From: JABMMZ01 sp040403495
GTDB lineage: Bacteria > Bacteroidota > Bacteroidia > NS11-12g > UBA955
DNA: 64,000 bases
NCBI GenBank assembly: GCA_040403495.1
Contig: JBBAKM010000001.1
Location: 1-64,000 of the forward strand
Direction: 5' to 3'
In this document: one piece after another, positions 7,342 to 17,000 of the stretch
Numbering within the stretch: the first letter of the stretch is position 1
How the letters are laid out: each line of letters opens with the position of its first letter
Notes under the pieces: generated by a model
Database searches by the model: none
Told to the model about the DNA's origin: nothing
Seen by the model: the letters and a program-made list of their open reading frames with translations, nothing else
Program-made: the position numbers and the translations under genes

Positions 7342-10182
7342 ATGTATAACCAAGAAGAGATAGAGATAATCGGAGCTGCTGAACATAACTTGAAGCAAGT
7401 TGATTTAACTATACCGCGAAATAAGTTAGTTGTTTTTACTGGTTTAAGTGGTAGCGGAAAGTCGAGTTTGGCGTTTGATACCATATTTGCTGAAGGTCAA
7501 CGCCGTTATCTAGAAACTTTCAGTGCTTATGCACGACAGTTTATCGGTGATATGAGACGACCAAATGTTGATAAAATCAATGGCTTGTCTCCTGTTATTA
7601 GTATTGAACAAAAAACCGTTAGTCGAAATCCAAGGAGCACGGTCGGTACCATTACAGAGATTTATGATTTTTTAAGATTATTGTTTGCCAGAGCCGGAGA
7701 GCCATACAGTTATTTGTCTGGTAAGAAAATGATTCGCTACACTGAAGACGAAATTTTAAGCAATATTATTGAGACATTTAAAGGGACGAAAATAGCTGTT
7801 CTAGCGCCCTTAATTAAAGGTAGAAAAGGGCATTACAGAGAATTATTTGAGCAAGTAAGAAAGCAAGGTTATCGCAAAGTGAGAGTGGATGGTGAGCTCA
7901 CAGATATTGAGGCTGGAATGCAGCTTGATAGATACAAAATTCATGATATTGAATTGGTGATAGACCGAATAGATGCTTTGGAGAAAAACAGTCAGCGTTT
8001 ATCCGATGCGGTTAAATTAGCATTTAAAATAGGAAAGGGAACTTTGTCTATTTTAAATACTGAAACCAATTTATCTTTCTTTTACAGTAAGTTTTTAATG
8101 GATTCCGAAACTGGATTGAGTTACGACGAACCACAACCCAATACTTTTTCATTCAACAGCCCTTATGGCTCATGCCCACAGTGTAACGGATTAGGGATAG
8201 TTAGTAAAGTTTCTATAGAACACATAATTCCCGACCGAAGTATTAGTATCAACAAAGGTGGAATTTTGCCAATAGGTGAACTAAGGGACAATTACATGTT
8301 TGCTCAGTTAAGAGGTTTGGCCAAAAAATTCAAATTCTCTCTTGCCGATTCAATTGACAAATTAAGTGATGAAATCATAGAAGTGTTGATGAATGGAACA
8401 GATGAAACGTATCCTATTTCATATACCAATTACGAAGGTAAGTCTATTCAAACGGAAACGGAATTTAAAGGGCTAATTCCAATTATTGAGGAACAGTATT
8501 TCGAAGGAAAAAGTGAAAGAATATCGAAGTGGGCAGAGGAGTACATGCACACTGTAACCTGTCAAACTTGTGAAGGGAAACGATTGAAAAAAGAAGCTTT
8601 GTTTTACAAGATTTCGGATCAATCTATCGCAGATTTGTCCTCAATGTCTATCGAAGCATTAAACACTTGGTTGTCAAATATTGATAAGCAGTTAAATGAT
8701 AGACAAATAGTGATTGCAACAGAGATCATCAAAGAAATTAAAACTAGGGTTAGTTTCTTGGTCAATGTTGGTCTTGACTATCTTACGCTTAACAGTCCTT
8801 CGCATACATTGAGTGGGGGAGAGGCTCAACGCATTCGTTTGGCAACGCAAATAGGCTCAAGACTGGTTAATGTGTTGTATATTCTTGATGAACCAAGCAT
8901 TGGATTGCATCAAAGAGACAATGAAAAATTAATAGCTTCTCTCAAGGAATTGCGTGATTTAGGAAATAGTGTTATAGTGGTTGAACACGATAAGGACATG
9001 ATTATAGAAAGCGATTATATTGTTGATATTGGTCCGTTTGCAGGTGTAAATGGAGGACAGATAGTTGCGCAGGGTGATTATGAGTCTTTTATTAAACAAA
9101 ACTCCATAACGGCACAATATGTCAATGGCACAAAATCAATAGAAATTCCTAAAAAAAGAAGAAAAGGCTCTGGCAAATCTTTGGTTTTAAAAGGTTGCAC
9201 AGGAAATAATTTAAAAAACATAAATGTTTCGTTCCCTTTGAATCAGTTTATCTGTGTTACAGGTGTTTCGGGAAGTGGAAAGTCATCATTGATTAATGAA
9301 ACTTTGTATCCTATTTTAGCCAAACATGTCTATGACAGTAAGTATGCTTGTTTGCCTTATCAGTCTATTACAGGGTTAAAAGAAATTGACAAGGTCATAA
9401 GAATAGATCAGTCGCCTATAGGCAGAACACCTCGAAGTAATCCTGCAACATACACGGGTGTTTTCGCTGATATTAGAAGTTTGTTTGCATTACACCCTGA
9501 AGCAAAAATTAGGGGATACAAACCGGGTCGTTTTTCATTCAACGTTTCAGGCGGACGATGTGAAACTTGTAAAGGTGGTGGGCAAAAGGTTATTCAAATG
9601 AATTTTTTACCTGATGTTGAGGTGCAATGTGATGTTTGTAATGGAAAACGTTACAACAGAGAAACTTTGGAAGTGAGGTATAAAGGTAAAAGTATCAACG
9701 ATGTATTGAATATGCCGATTGATCATGCTGTTGATTTCTTTGAAAATATGCCTCAAATTTCTAGAAAGTTACAAGCATTGAAAGATGTTGGCTTGGGTTA
9801 TATCACCTTAGGGCAATCTTCCACAACATTGAGTGGAGGTGAGGCTCAAAGGGTTAAACTTGCGGAGGAATTAAGTAAAAAAGAAACAGGGAATACCTTT
9901 TATATTTTGGATGAGCCAACCACAGGTCTTCATTTCGAAGATGTTAAAGTGTTGTTAGATGTGCTAAATAAATTAGTAGATAAAGGAAATACAATATTGG
10001 TTATTGAGCACAATATGGATGTGATTAAAGTGGCCGATTATATTATTGATATTGGTCCTGAAGGAGGGCATGGTGGTGGTCAGGTTTTAGCAACAGGGAC
10101 TCCAGAGGAACTAGCAAAAGCAACCAATAGTCACACTGCAAGGTTTCTTAAAAAGGAATTATCAGTAGTTAAAGGGGCGTAA
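7342..10182 (+). CDS. uvrA: UvrABC excinuclease subunit A
   Basis: A full-length 946-residue UvrA, the damage-sensing dimeric ATPase of nucleotide excision repair that loads UvrB on DNA. Two ABC modules are present: Walker A GLSGSGKSS near residue 34 and GVSGSGKSS near 640, with signatures LSGGEAQR in both halves. Zinc sites are visible as CPQC near 276 and as CETC...CDVC at about 739-766. It has its own short upstream gap with a near-consensus GACCTTTG element. Its end overlaps the convergent RemB-like gene by 21 bp. Confidence 0.98.
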   Translation: MYNQEEIEIIGAAEHNLKQVDLTIPRNKLVVFTGLSGSGKSSLAFDTIFAEGQRRYLETFSAYARQFIGDMRRPNVDKINGLSPVISIEQKTVSRNPRSTVGTITEIYDFLRLLFARAGEPYSYLSGKKMIRYTEDEILSNIIETFKGTKIAVLAPLIKGRKGHYRELFEQVRKQGYRKVRVDGELTDIEAGMQLDRYKIHDIELVIDRIDALEKNSQRLSDAVKLAFKIGKGTLSILNTETNLSFFYSKFLMDSETGLSYDEPQPNTFSFNSPYGSCPQCNGLGIVSKVSIEHIIPDRSISINKGGILPIGELRDNYMFAQLRGLAKKFKFSLADSIDKLSDEIIEVLMNGTDETYPISYTNYEGKSIQTETEFKGLIPIIEEQYFEGKSERISKWAEEYMHTVTCQTCEGKRLKKEALFYKISDQSIADLSSMSIEALNTWLSNIDKQLNDRQIVIATEIIKEIKTRVSFLVNVGLDYLTLNSPSHTLSGGEAQRIRLATQIGSRLVNVLYILDEPSIGLHQRDNEKLIASLKELRDLGNSVIVVEHDKDMIIESDYIVDIGPFAGVNGGQIVAQGDYESFIKQNSITAQYVNGTKSIEIPKKRRKGSGKSLVLKGCTGNNLKNINVSFPLNQFICVTGVSGSGKSSLINETLYPILAKHVYDSKYACLPYQSITGLKEIDKVIRIDQSPIGRTPRSNPATYTGVFADIRSLFALHPEAKIRGYKPGRFSFNVSGGRCETCKGGGQKVIQMNFLPDVEVQCDVCNGKRYNRETLEVRYKGKSINDVLNMPIDHAVDFFENMPQISRKLQALKDVGLGYITLGQSSTTLSGGEAQRVKLAEELSKKETGNTFYILDEPTTGLHFEDVKVLLDVLNKLVDKGNTILVIEHNMDVIKVADYIIDIGPEGGHGGGQVLATGTPEELAKATNSHTARFLKKELSVVKGA

Positions 10183-11829
10183 ACAGTTGTTGATTCGAAT
10201 TCCTAAGGTATAAAACAATTGATTGGTTTGATTGATTTGTCTGTAGTTAATTCGGCCGTCAATAAAGACATTATGTTTCAGCATATAACTGACATTGAGT
10301 TCAATTATTTTAAGATTGGTTTTTTTACCCATAAACATTTTGCTGTCAAATTCTGTGGCTCTATCTCTATAATCTCTTAATATATTGCCACCATAATTTC
10401 TGCCAGTTAAAAAACTATCTTTCCCTGTTATTGCATTAATAAAAGTCGCTTGCACGTTCCACTTGTTTTTAAATTGATAGCGAGCTTCCAAAATTATTTC
10501 ACTAAAATTGGCGCCTAAAGGGTGTGCTAATGCTTGGTTGAAATGCGAATAACTTTGAGTCGTTCTGTAATGCGAATAAGTATAAGGTCGCATGCGATTG
10601 TATTCGATTAGTAAATCTAGATTTTTAATATTAAGCAAGTTAAAACTTCTAGCACCTATTTGGTAACCATATTTGTTGGCCCACCAATTGGGTTCTTCTT
10701 TAATGAATTTTAAATTAAATTCATCCAACAAAAACTGACCATAAATAACATATTGATGTTTAATATTCCATTCAAAATCAAGTGCCATTAAACTGTTGTC
10801 TCGGCTACCCAAATTTGATTCAACTGCTCTGTAAAAAATAACAGGATTTAAGTAATTAAGGTCAAATTGGTTTTTTTGAGTACTGTCTATTCTGTCAAAA
10901 ATGACCATTTCATTTAATCCAATACTTAGGTTTTTTCTAACATCAAATGAGAGGCGGTGAAATGCCCCGTATTTTTTGCCAAAAAGAGTATTTCCTAGTA
11001 TAAGACCATTGTCATTAAATTGGGTAAATAGGTTTTGATAATGAAAGCGTTTGATGTCGGTATTGATTTTGAAAAATAAATACTGAGGGGCAAAATCATT
11101 TAAAATAAGAGAACGGTATCCATTGCCAATTTTGTGTTTGTCGTGCCCAAATTGAAATTTTATGTAATTATTAATGGCATTAAACGTAAAATAGGCCCTT
11201 GCTTGGAAAAAGTCAACCGCTCCCGCCTTCTTGAATTTTTTAAAGAAAAGTTCATTGGGAACGTGGTTCAATGAGTCGTGAAAAAAACGGTAATACGAAG
11301 GTAACATTGTTTGATTTTCAGTAAACAACGAGTAAAATCCAACCCCTTTTTTGTGTCCGCCAATATTGCCCCAAATTTCAGCACCTCGTGTATTTTGATA
11401 CAATTTATTTACTTGGTTTCTTTCTTCACCGGCAGTAAAATTCAAAACAGGATTGATAACCAATAGATAATCTTTTTCTTTGATACAATAAAAGGCAGAT
11501 TGGTATTTGTAAATGGAATTAGAATTTTTGTTCTTGTTAGTAAAGGGGAATTTTTTCTTTGATAAATAGTGTAAATTGTCAACACTCAAATAGGGTCTTT
11601 GCTTGTCATAATCCGTTAAAGAGCTGTAATTGTTGCTTGAATCGTTTTTGAAATCAAAGGTTCTAAAAAATTGACTGCTAGACATGGAATGGGTATTGGT
11701 GTCAATTGTCTTCTTGCGATATGATTCATAGTGTCCAATACTATTAGCAGGATAATACACATGTTGAGCTATCGCTTTGTTACCCAATATGGCAATCAAT
11801 AAAAATAGATATATTAGATTTAATTTCAA
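10162..11829 (-). CDS. RemB-like/Wzi-like outer-membrane beta-barrel protein
   Basis: A 555-residue secreted protein with a signal peptide (MKLNLIYLFLLIAILGNKAIAQ). The body is rich in aromatic, alternating strands typical of outer-membrane barrels. The segment FGHDKHKIGNGYRSLILND (about residues 226-244) is the hallmark I associate with the gliding protein RemB and the Wzi capsule-assembly fold. The start codon is TTG; I see no ATG that would keep the signal peptide. It follows dnaG by 7 nt on the same strand, so it may be cotranscribed. A role at the surface in motility or polysaccharide attachment is inferred from the family only. Confidence 0.6.
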   Translation of the reverse strand: MKLNLIYLFLLIAILGNKAIAQHVYYPANSIGHYESYRKKTIDTNTHSMSSSQFFRTFDFKNDSSNNYSSLTDYDKQRPYLSVDNLHYLSKKKFPFTNKNKNSNSIYKYQSAFYCIKEKDYLLVINPVLNFTAGEERNQVNKLYQNTRGAEIWGNIGGHKKGVGFYSLFTENQTMLPSYYRFFHDSLNHVPNELFFKKFKKAGAVDFFQARAYFTFNAINNYIKFQFGHDKHKIGNGYRSLILNDFAPQYLFFKINTDIKRFHYQNLFTQFNDNGLILGNTLFGKKYGAFHRLSFDVRKNLSIGLNEMVIFDRIDSTQKNQFDLNYLNPVIFYRAVESNLGSRDNSLMALDFEWNIKHQYVIYGQFLLDEFNLKFIKEEPNWWANKYGYQIGARSFNLLNIKNLDLLIEYNRMRPYTYSHYRTTQSYSHFNQALAHPLGANFSEIILEARYQFKNKWNVQATFINAITGKDSFLTGRNYGGNILRDYRDRATEFDSKMFMGKKTNLKIIELNVSYMLKHNVFIDGRINYRQINQTNQLFYTLGIRINNCLRPFNY

Positions 11830-11836
11830 TAGATGC

Positions 11837-13741
11837 TTAGTTATAAATAGTTCCCAATATTTCTGATATTTTGTTTCTAACTTCTATGAGTTGAATGTGG
11901 TATTGTATTAATAATTCAGCTTCACTAGCATCCGGTGCTTGAGACAAATCATTCATATTGTTTTTGATTAATTGTTCCAATTTGAATTTTTTCAGAAACA
12001 AGAACAGAGATTGAAGGTCGCGAACATAATTTTCCTTTTCTGTTTTTAGGAATAATCCATTTTCTCCCCAATAGGGGCTCAACTCATACTTTTCGGAATG
12101 GAAATCGGCCGCTATTTGTCTAACTTCAGTATCGGAATGGTTGATAAAAAAAGATTCATCTAAGGTTAAGTTGTTTTCTATAGATACTTTTACTTCTTCA
12201 ATGATTTTTTGATACAGAGGATTGTTTATGGACAGCTGTTCATCTTCAGAAAGTTCTTTAAAGATAAAATCAGCAACTGTTGCGTCTTCCATAAATTTTT
12301 TGTGACCACTTTGAACCAATAATCTAATCAATCCTTTTTCTTGTTCATCTCCACCTACATAATGTTGGACGTTGCTAACATTTGTATTTAGTAAGTCTTG
12401 GATTTCGGGGTTAAATTCTTGAGAAGTAGGAGATTTTATTTTTCTAATTTTATTGATTTCTGCAATCAATATTTTTTCGTCAGATTCAACCAATTTACTA
12501 CATTCTTTGATGTACATGGAGCGTTTGAGTGCATCGGGAATAAGCGCAATACTTTGCAAAAGGTTTTTTAAAACTTCGGTTTTTTTGATTGGGTCATTTC
12601 CAACAGAAGTTATCAGCAGGTCGGCTTTAAAAAAGATAAAGTCCTTGACTTCTTGTTCTAGAAATTGTTTGAAATTGGATGATCCTATTTTTTTGCAATA
12701 CGAGTCTGGGTCTTCACCTTCAGGGAAACGGACACAGCGAACATTCATGCCTTGTTCAAGTAATAAATCGATACCTCTTAGTGAGGCTTTAATACCTGCC
12801 GCATCACCATCATACAGAACAGTTACGTTGTCTGTAAATCGTTTGATTAGTTTAATTTGGCCTTCCGTAAGCGAGGTTCCCGATGAGGCTACTACGTTTT
12901 CTATCCCCGACTGATGTAGAGAAACAACATCGGTGTATCCCTCTACTAAATAGCAAAGGTTGAGGTTTTTTATCTGCTTTTTAGCTTGAAAAATACCATA
13001 AAGTACATTGCTTTTATGGTAAACTTCGGTTTCTGGAGAGTTAAGGTATTTGGGGGATTTGTCGTCTTTTATTAATTGACGTCCACCAAAAGCGATAACC
13101 CTGCCTGTAAGGTCGTGAATTGGAAAAATAACACGGTGTCTGAAAAGGTCGAAATAATGCCCGTCTTCTTTCTTTTTTATTAATCCGGCTTCTACAAAAA
13201 AATCGAGATTGAATTGGTTTGTTTTGGCTTCATTCACCAAACTTTCCCATCCTTGTGGGGAATAGCCTAGTTCGAAAGTGGTCATTGCCATAGGGGTAAT
13301 GCTTCTTTCTCTAAAATAACTATCACCTATCATTTTTCCTTCATCAGTTTGGAGTTGTTGGATGAAGTAGTTTTTTGCAAATGCTAAAACGGTGTAAAGG
13401 CTTTCTTTTTTTTGTTGTTTTTCGTCGTATTCTTCGCGATTTTGGATATTATCCTCAATCAATGCAATGCCGTATTTTTGGGCTAGTTTTCTAATGGCAT
13501 CAGCAAAAGACAATTGGTCGTGCTCCATTAAAAAGCTAACCGAATTTCCAGCCTTTCCGCAACCAAAACATTTGTAAATTCCTTTGGCCGGAGAAACAGT
13601 GAAAGAAGGTGATTTTTCGTCGTGGAATGGGCAGCGACCGAGTAAGTTAGCTCCTCTTTTTTTGAGAGCAATATATTCTCCTACCACATCTTCTATATGG
13701 GCAACATTAATGACTTCGTCTATAGATTGGCGTGCAATCAT
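11837..13741 (-). CDS. dnaG: DNA primase
   Basis: A 634-residue DnaG, which makes RNA primers at the replication fork. The N-terminal zinc-binding domain has Cys37, His40, Cys58 and Cys61 (CPFH...CFGC). The TOPRIM catalytic core follows, with LVEGYTDVVSLH near residue 262 and YDGDAAG near 309 supplying the acidic metal ligands. The C-terminal part, rich in charged helices, should be the DnaB-binding domain. The length is normal. A TAAATTTG -7 element lies 6 nt upstream of the ATG, without a clear -33 box, so the mRNA may be leaderless. Confidence 0.97.
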   Translation of the reverse strand: MIARQSIDEVINVAHIEDVVGEYIALKKRGANLLGRCPFHDEKSPSFTVSPAKGIYKCFGCGKAGNSVSFLMEHDQLSFADAIRKLAQKYGIALIEDNIQNREEYDEKQQKKESLYTVLAFAKNYFIQQLQTDEGKMIGDSYFRERSITPMAMTTFELGYSPQGWESLVNEAKTNQFNLDFFVEAGLIKKKEDGHYFDLFRHRVIFPIHDLTGRVIAFGGRQLIKDDKSPKYLNSPETEVYHKSNVLYGIFQAKKQIKNLNLCYLVEGYTDVVSLHQSGIENVVASSGTSLTEGQIKLIKRFTDNVTVLYDGDAAGIKASLRGIDLLLEQGMNVRCVRFPEGEDPDSYCKKIGSSNFKQFLEQEVKDFIFFKADLLITSVGNDPIKKTEVLKNLLQSIALIPDALKRSMYIKECSKLVESDEKILIAEINKIRKIKSPTSQEFNPEIQDLLNTNVSNVQHYVGGDEQEKGLIRLLVQSGHKKFMEDATVADFIFKELSEDEQLSINNPLYQKIIEEVKVSIENNLTLDESFFINHSDTEVRQIAADFHSEKYELSPYWGENGLFLKTEKENYVRDLQSLFLFLKKFKLEQLIKNNMNDLSQAPDASEAELLIQYHIQLIEVRNKISEILGTIYN

Positions 13742-13807
13742 TCAATGCAAATTTAGGATAAATTATGTTTTTTTATCCTTTCTAATAAAAAAATGCTGAA
13801 AAGGAGT

Positions 13808-15103
13808 TTACAAGCTCCAGTATTCTAGTGACTTAAATTGGTCTCTGTAAATACCTTTTAGGTCGAGAACAAAAGTGTTACTTGTGCCAATGTTTTTGAA
13901 ATAATCTTCGCTCAAGTTTTTGTATTCTTGATGGCTAACTGCTATTATAATGCCATCGTATTGAGTGCCAATTTGAGGTGAAAGATGGAAACCATATTCT
14001 TCAAATACTTCTTCAGCATCTGCTCTTGGATCTACCACATCAACATTGATACTATAGCTTTTTAATTCTTTTACGATATCTACAATTTTAGAATTTCTAA
14101 TGTCTGCTACATCTTCTTTGAAGGTTGCACCCATTATTAATATTTTCGAATTCTTGATGTTTTTATCGTTAGCGATTAATTTTTTTAAGGCCACTTTGGC
14201 AATATGAGCTCCCATCATGTCATTGGTAAAACGACCTGCTGCAATTACTCTTGGATGTAGTCCAAGTTCCGTTGCTTTGTATGTTAGGTAGTATGGGTCA
14301 ACGCCAATGCAATGTCCACCAACTAAACCTGGACTGAATTTTAAAAAGTTCCATTTGGTTCCTGCTGCTTCAATGACATCATAAGTGTTGATATTCATTT
14401 TGTCAAAAATCAAACTTAACTCATTCATCAATGATATGTTTAAGTCACGTTGAGTATTTTCAATGATTTTTGCAGCTTCAGCAACTTTTAAAGTAGGTGC
14501 TTTGTGAATGCCTGCAGTAATGATTGAACCATATAAATCAGCAATTTCTTCCAAACTTTCTTTGTCACTGCCAGAAACTATTTTTAAAATTTTGGTTAAA
14601 GTGTTGACTTTGTCACCTGGATTAATTCTTTCAGGAGAATATCCCACTTTGAAATCAGAATTGAATGTTAATCCACTTTCGTGTTCAATAACAGGAACGC
14701 AATCTTCCTCTGTACAACCAGGATAAACAGTCGATTCAAATACGACGTAATCCCCTTTGCTAATCACTTTTCCTACAGTTCTAGAAGCGCCTATAAGTGG
14801 TTTTAAGTCAGGGTTTTTTCCTTCGTCAATAGGGGTTGGTACCGCTACAATATAAAAAGAACAATCTTTGATGTCGTCCAAATTGTGACTAAAAGTAATG
14901 TCGCAACCATCAAACTCAGAAGGTTCAACTTCTTTACTTGGGTCTTCTTTGCGTTTTAACATTTCCACACGTTTGGGATTGATATCAAACCCAACCACTT
15001 TGTATTTTTTTGCAAATTCAAGGGCAAGTGGAAGTCCTACATATCCTAAACCAATGATTGCTATTGATTTCTCTTTGTTTTGTATTTGGCTAAATATACC
15101 CAT
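13808..15103 (-). CDS. Nucleotide sugar dehydrogenase (WbpO/TviB type)
   Basis: A 431-residue UDP-sugar 6-dehydrogenase, NAD-dependent, making a uronic acid such as UDP-GalNAcA or UDP-ManNAcA for surface polysaccharide. The Rossmann motif GLGYVGLP is at residues 18-25; the catalytic Cys lies in SPGLVGGHCIGVDPYYL at about residue 265. These words point to the WbpO/TviB branch, but the exact sugar cannot be read from the sequence. The frame is open up to 15175, but the ATG at 15103 is chosen because a perfect promoter ends 16 nt before it. It is divergent from the polysaccharide deacetylase gene, which suggests related roles. Confidence 0.9.
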   Translation of the reverse strand: MGIFSQIQNKEKSIAIIGLGYVGLPLALEFAKKYKVVGFDINPKRVEMLKRKEDPSKEVEPSEFDGCDITFSHNLDDIKDCSFYIVAVPTPIDEGKNPDLKPLIGASRTVGKVISKGDYVVFESTVYPGCTEEDCVPVIEHESGLTFNSDFKVGYSPERINPGDKVNTLTKILKIVSGSDKESLEEIADLYGSIITAGIHKAPTLKVAEAAKIIENTQRDLNISLMNELSLIFDKMNINTYDVIEAAGTKWNFLKFSPGLVGGHCIGVDPYYLTYKATELGLHPRVIAAGRFTNDMMGAHIAKVALKKLIANDKNIKNSKILIMGATFKEDVADIRNSKIVDIVKELKSYSINVDVVDPRADAEEVFEEYGFHLSPQIGTQYDGIIIAVSHQEYKNLSEDYFKNIGTSNTFVLDLKGIYRDQFKSLEYWSL

Positions 15104-15119
15104 TTGATTAATTAGGGCG

Positions 15120-15150
15120 CAAAAATAACGATTAATGTACATAAAACAAA
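15120..15150 (-). promoter_or_regulatory. Promoter of the nucleotide sugar dehydrogenase gene
   Basis: On the minus strand TTTG (15150-15147), 19 nt, TATTTTTG (15127-15120): an exact -33/-7 match. It fixes the start codon at 15103. Confidence 0.75.
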
Positions 15151-15220
15151 AAATATCAAAGACTATTAAGGTCACTAATATGTGATGTTAAATTCAGTTT
15201 TAGAATGTGTAAACTTAAAG

Positions 15221-15228
15221 TATATTTG
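15221..15228 (+). promoter_or_regulatory. -7 element of the polysaccharide deacetylase gene
   Basis: TATATTTG ends 4 nt before the ATG at 15233. The -33 position holds GTTT and not TTTG. The spacing again implies a leaderless mRNA and excludes the in-frame ATG at 15182. Confidence 0.5.
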
Positions 15229-15232
15229 CCTA

Positions 15233-15847
15233 ATGTCTGTTTTCCAAAAAACACCTCATTGGTTGAAATCTTTATTTCCAAGTTTGGTATGGGAAATTCC
15301 CAATCAAGGGCAGACTGTTTATCTTACTTTTGACGATGGTCCTCATCCTTACATTACGCCTTGGGTGCTCGAACAATTGAATCGCTTTCAATTTAAAGGG
15401 ACTTTTTTTTGTGTGGGTGATAATGTGGTAAAGTATCCCGAAATAGTGGCGTTAATTCAGCGCGACGGGCATGCGCTTGGGAATCATACAATGAATCATG
15501 TTAAAGGTTGGCAAATGAAAAATGCAGATTATCTTGACAATGTTTCAAGTTGCCATCAGGTTTTGAAATCTACCTTGTTTAGACCTCCTTATGGGCGAAT
15601 AAAATGGAGTCAAGTAAAGCTATTGAAACCCAATTACAAGGTTGTAATGTGGTCACTTTTGTCGCTAGATTATTTAAATGGTTTGAATGTTGAAAAAAGT
15701 TTGAATGAGCTCAAAAAGCAAACCAAATCAGGTTCTATCATCGTGTTTCACGATTCGGTAAAAGCAGAACAAAACCTTAAAGATTTGTTACCACCTTATT
15801 TACAATTTCTTAATGATAATGGTTTTAATTGCCAGGTGATATCATGA
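15233..15847 (+). CDS. Polysaccharide deacetylase family protein (NodB fold)
   Basis: A 204-residue NodB-type carbohydrate esterase. Visible motifs are TFDDGP (residues 32-37, catalytic base and metal Asp), HTMNH (His85 and His89, metal ligands) and RPPYG (117-121). It should remove N- or O-acetyl groups from a polysaccharide or from peptidoglycan. It lacks a clear signal peptide, so the site of action is uncertain. The start at 15233 is preferred over 15182 because of the -7 element between them. Its stop codon overlaps the ATG of the glycosyltransferase (ATGA), so the two are translationally coupled. Confidence 0.9.
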   Translation: MSVFQKTPHWLKSLFPSLVWEIPNQGQTVYLTFDDGPHPYITPWVLEQLNRFQFKGTFFCVGDNVVKYPEIVALIQRDGHALGNHTMNHVKGWQMKNADYLDNVSSCHQVLKSTLFRPPYGRIKWSQVKLLKPNYKVVMWSLLSLDYLNGLNVEKSLNELKKQTKSGSIIVFHDSVKAEQNLKDLLPPYLQFLNDNGFNCQVIS

Positions 15848-16947
15848 TAGAAAATCTTTGCATACTTGTTCTTTCCATTTATTTAATTATTCAGTTTGGA
15901 GTTCTGTTTGGGTTGTTTATTTATAAGAAAAAAGAATTTATTGAATTGGATACTTACCCGTTTATAAGTCTGTTAATTGCTGCCCGAAATGAGGAGGATA
16001 AAATTGAAGATTGTTTAAAGTCAATTGCATCATTAAATTATCCTGCAGACCGTTTTGAAGTATTGGTGGGGAATGATAGTAGTACTGACCAAACACAGTC
16101 GATTATTGAAAGATTCATTGCCAATAATAATAATTTCAAATTAATAAATTTGGATGGTACAGAGAATCCATCAACAAAAGGCAAGGCAAGGGTTTTGGCA
16201 ACATTAGCGCAACATGCCAAGGGAGATTATTATTTAATTACGGATGCAGATGTTGAAGTTGGGCCACTGTGGGCCAAAGGATTGATTTCTGAAATGATGC
16301 GGAATCAACTGCATTTGTTAGGCGGTACAACGCACGTTAAAGCCACCTCCAAATTTGAGCAATACCAACAAGTGGATTGGTTTTATTTTATGGGAATCAT
16401 TAATGTTGTTGATAGTCTCAATTATCCATTAACGATGGTGGGCAATAATATGGCAATAAGTGCCGAAGCCTATCGCAAAGTTGGTGGGTATGAAACCATT
16501 CCATTTAGTATAACTGAGGATTATGCCTTGTTTAATGCGGTTAGGAAAGAAGGATTTAAAACGGCACAAATATTTAATCAAGAGACTCTTGTAAGAACCC
16601 GTGCTATAGATTCTGTTATTGGGATATTGAAACAGAGAAAACGTTGGCTTAAGGGTGGTTGGTCCTTGCCTTTTATTTACAGAATGATGATGTTTGTTTT
16701 AGGCGCGTGGTATTTTACTTTGCCATTGTTGTTTGTTTTGAATTGGAAATTAGGTTTGTTGTTTTTTTTGGTAAAAATTGTGTTGCAATTGCTTCAATTA
16801 CTGAAAATGTATCGACTTATTTTGCTTAAGCCACAGCACTATTTTGCTATCTTTACTTATGATATTTATTTGCTTTTTATAATGCCTGCAATATCAATTT
16901 ATTTTGCTTTGCCTTTTGCCAATACTTGGAAAGGTAGACGATACTAA
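15844..16947 (+). CDS. Family 2 glycosyltransferase, membrane-bound
   Basis: A 367-residue GT-A glycosyltransferase. There is an N-terminal membrane segment (about residues 3-23), then the catalytic domain with LIAARNEEDKIEDCL, a nucleotide-binding NDSSTDQT, a DXD-like TDADVE, the acceptor-site acidic ITEDYAL, and KQRKRWLKGG, the QxxRW-type motif of processive enzymes. Two or three C-terminal membrane segments follow (about residues 280-360). This is the layout of synthases such as PgaC or hyaluronan synthase. Coupling with the deacetylase upstream suggests a partly deacetylated exopolymer; the substrate is not known. Confidence 0.88.
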   Translation: MIENLCILVLSIYLIIQFGVLFGLFIYKKKEFIELDTYPFISLLIAARNEEDKIEDCLKSIASLNYPADRFEVLVGNDSSTDQTQSIIERFIANNNNFKLINLDGTENPSTKGKARVLATLAQHAKGDYYLITDADVEVGPLWAKGLISEMMRNQLHLLGGTTHVKATSKFEQYQQVDWFYFMGIINVVDSLNYPLTMVGNNMAISAEAYRKVGGYETIPFSITEDYALFNAVRKEGFKTAQIFNQETLVRTRAIDSVIGILKQRKRWLKGGWSLPFIYRMMMFVLGAWYFTLPLLFVLNWKLGLLFFLVKIVLQLLQLLKMYRLILLKPQHYFAIFTYDIYLLFIMPAISIYFALPFANTWKGRRY

Positions 16948-17000
16948 ATAGGGATTGTAATTGTTTTGGAAAGCATAAAAAATGGGGTTAAATTGCACAC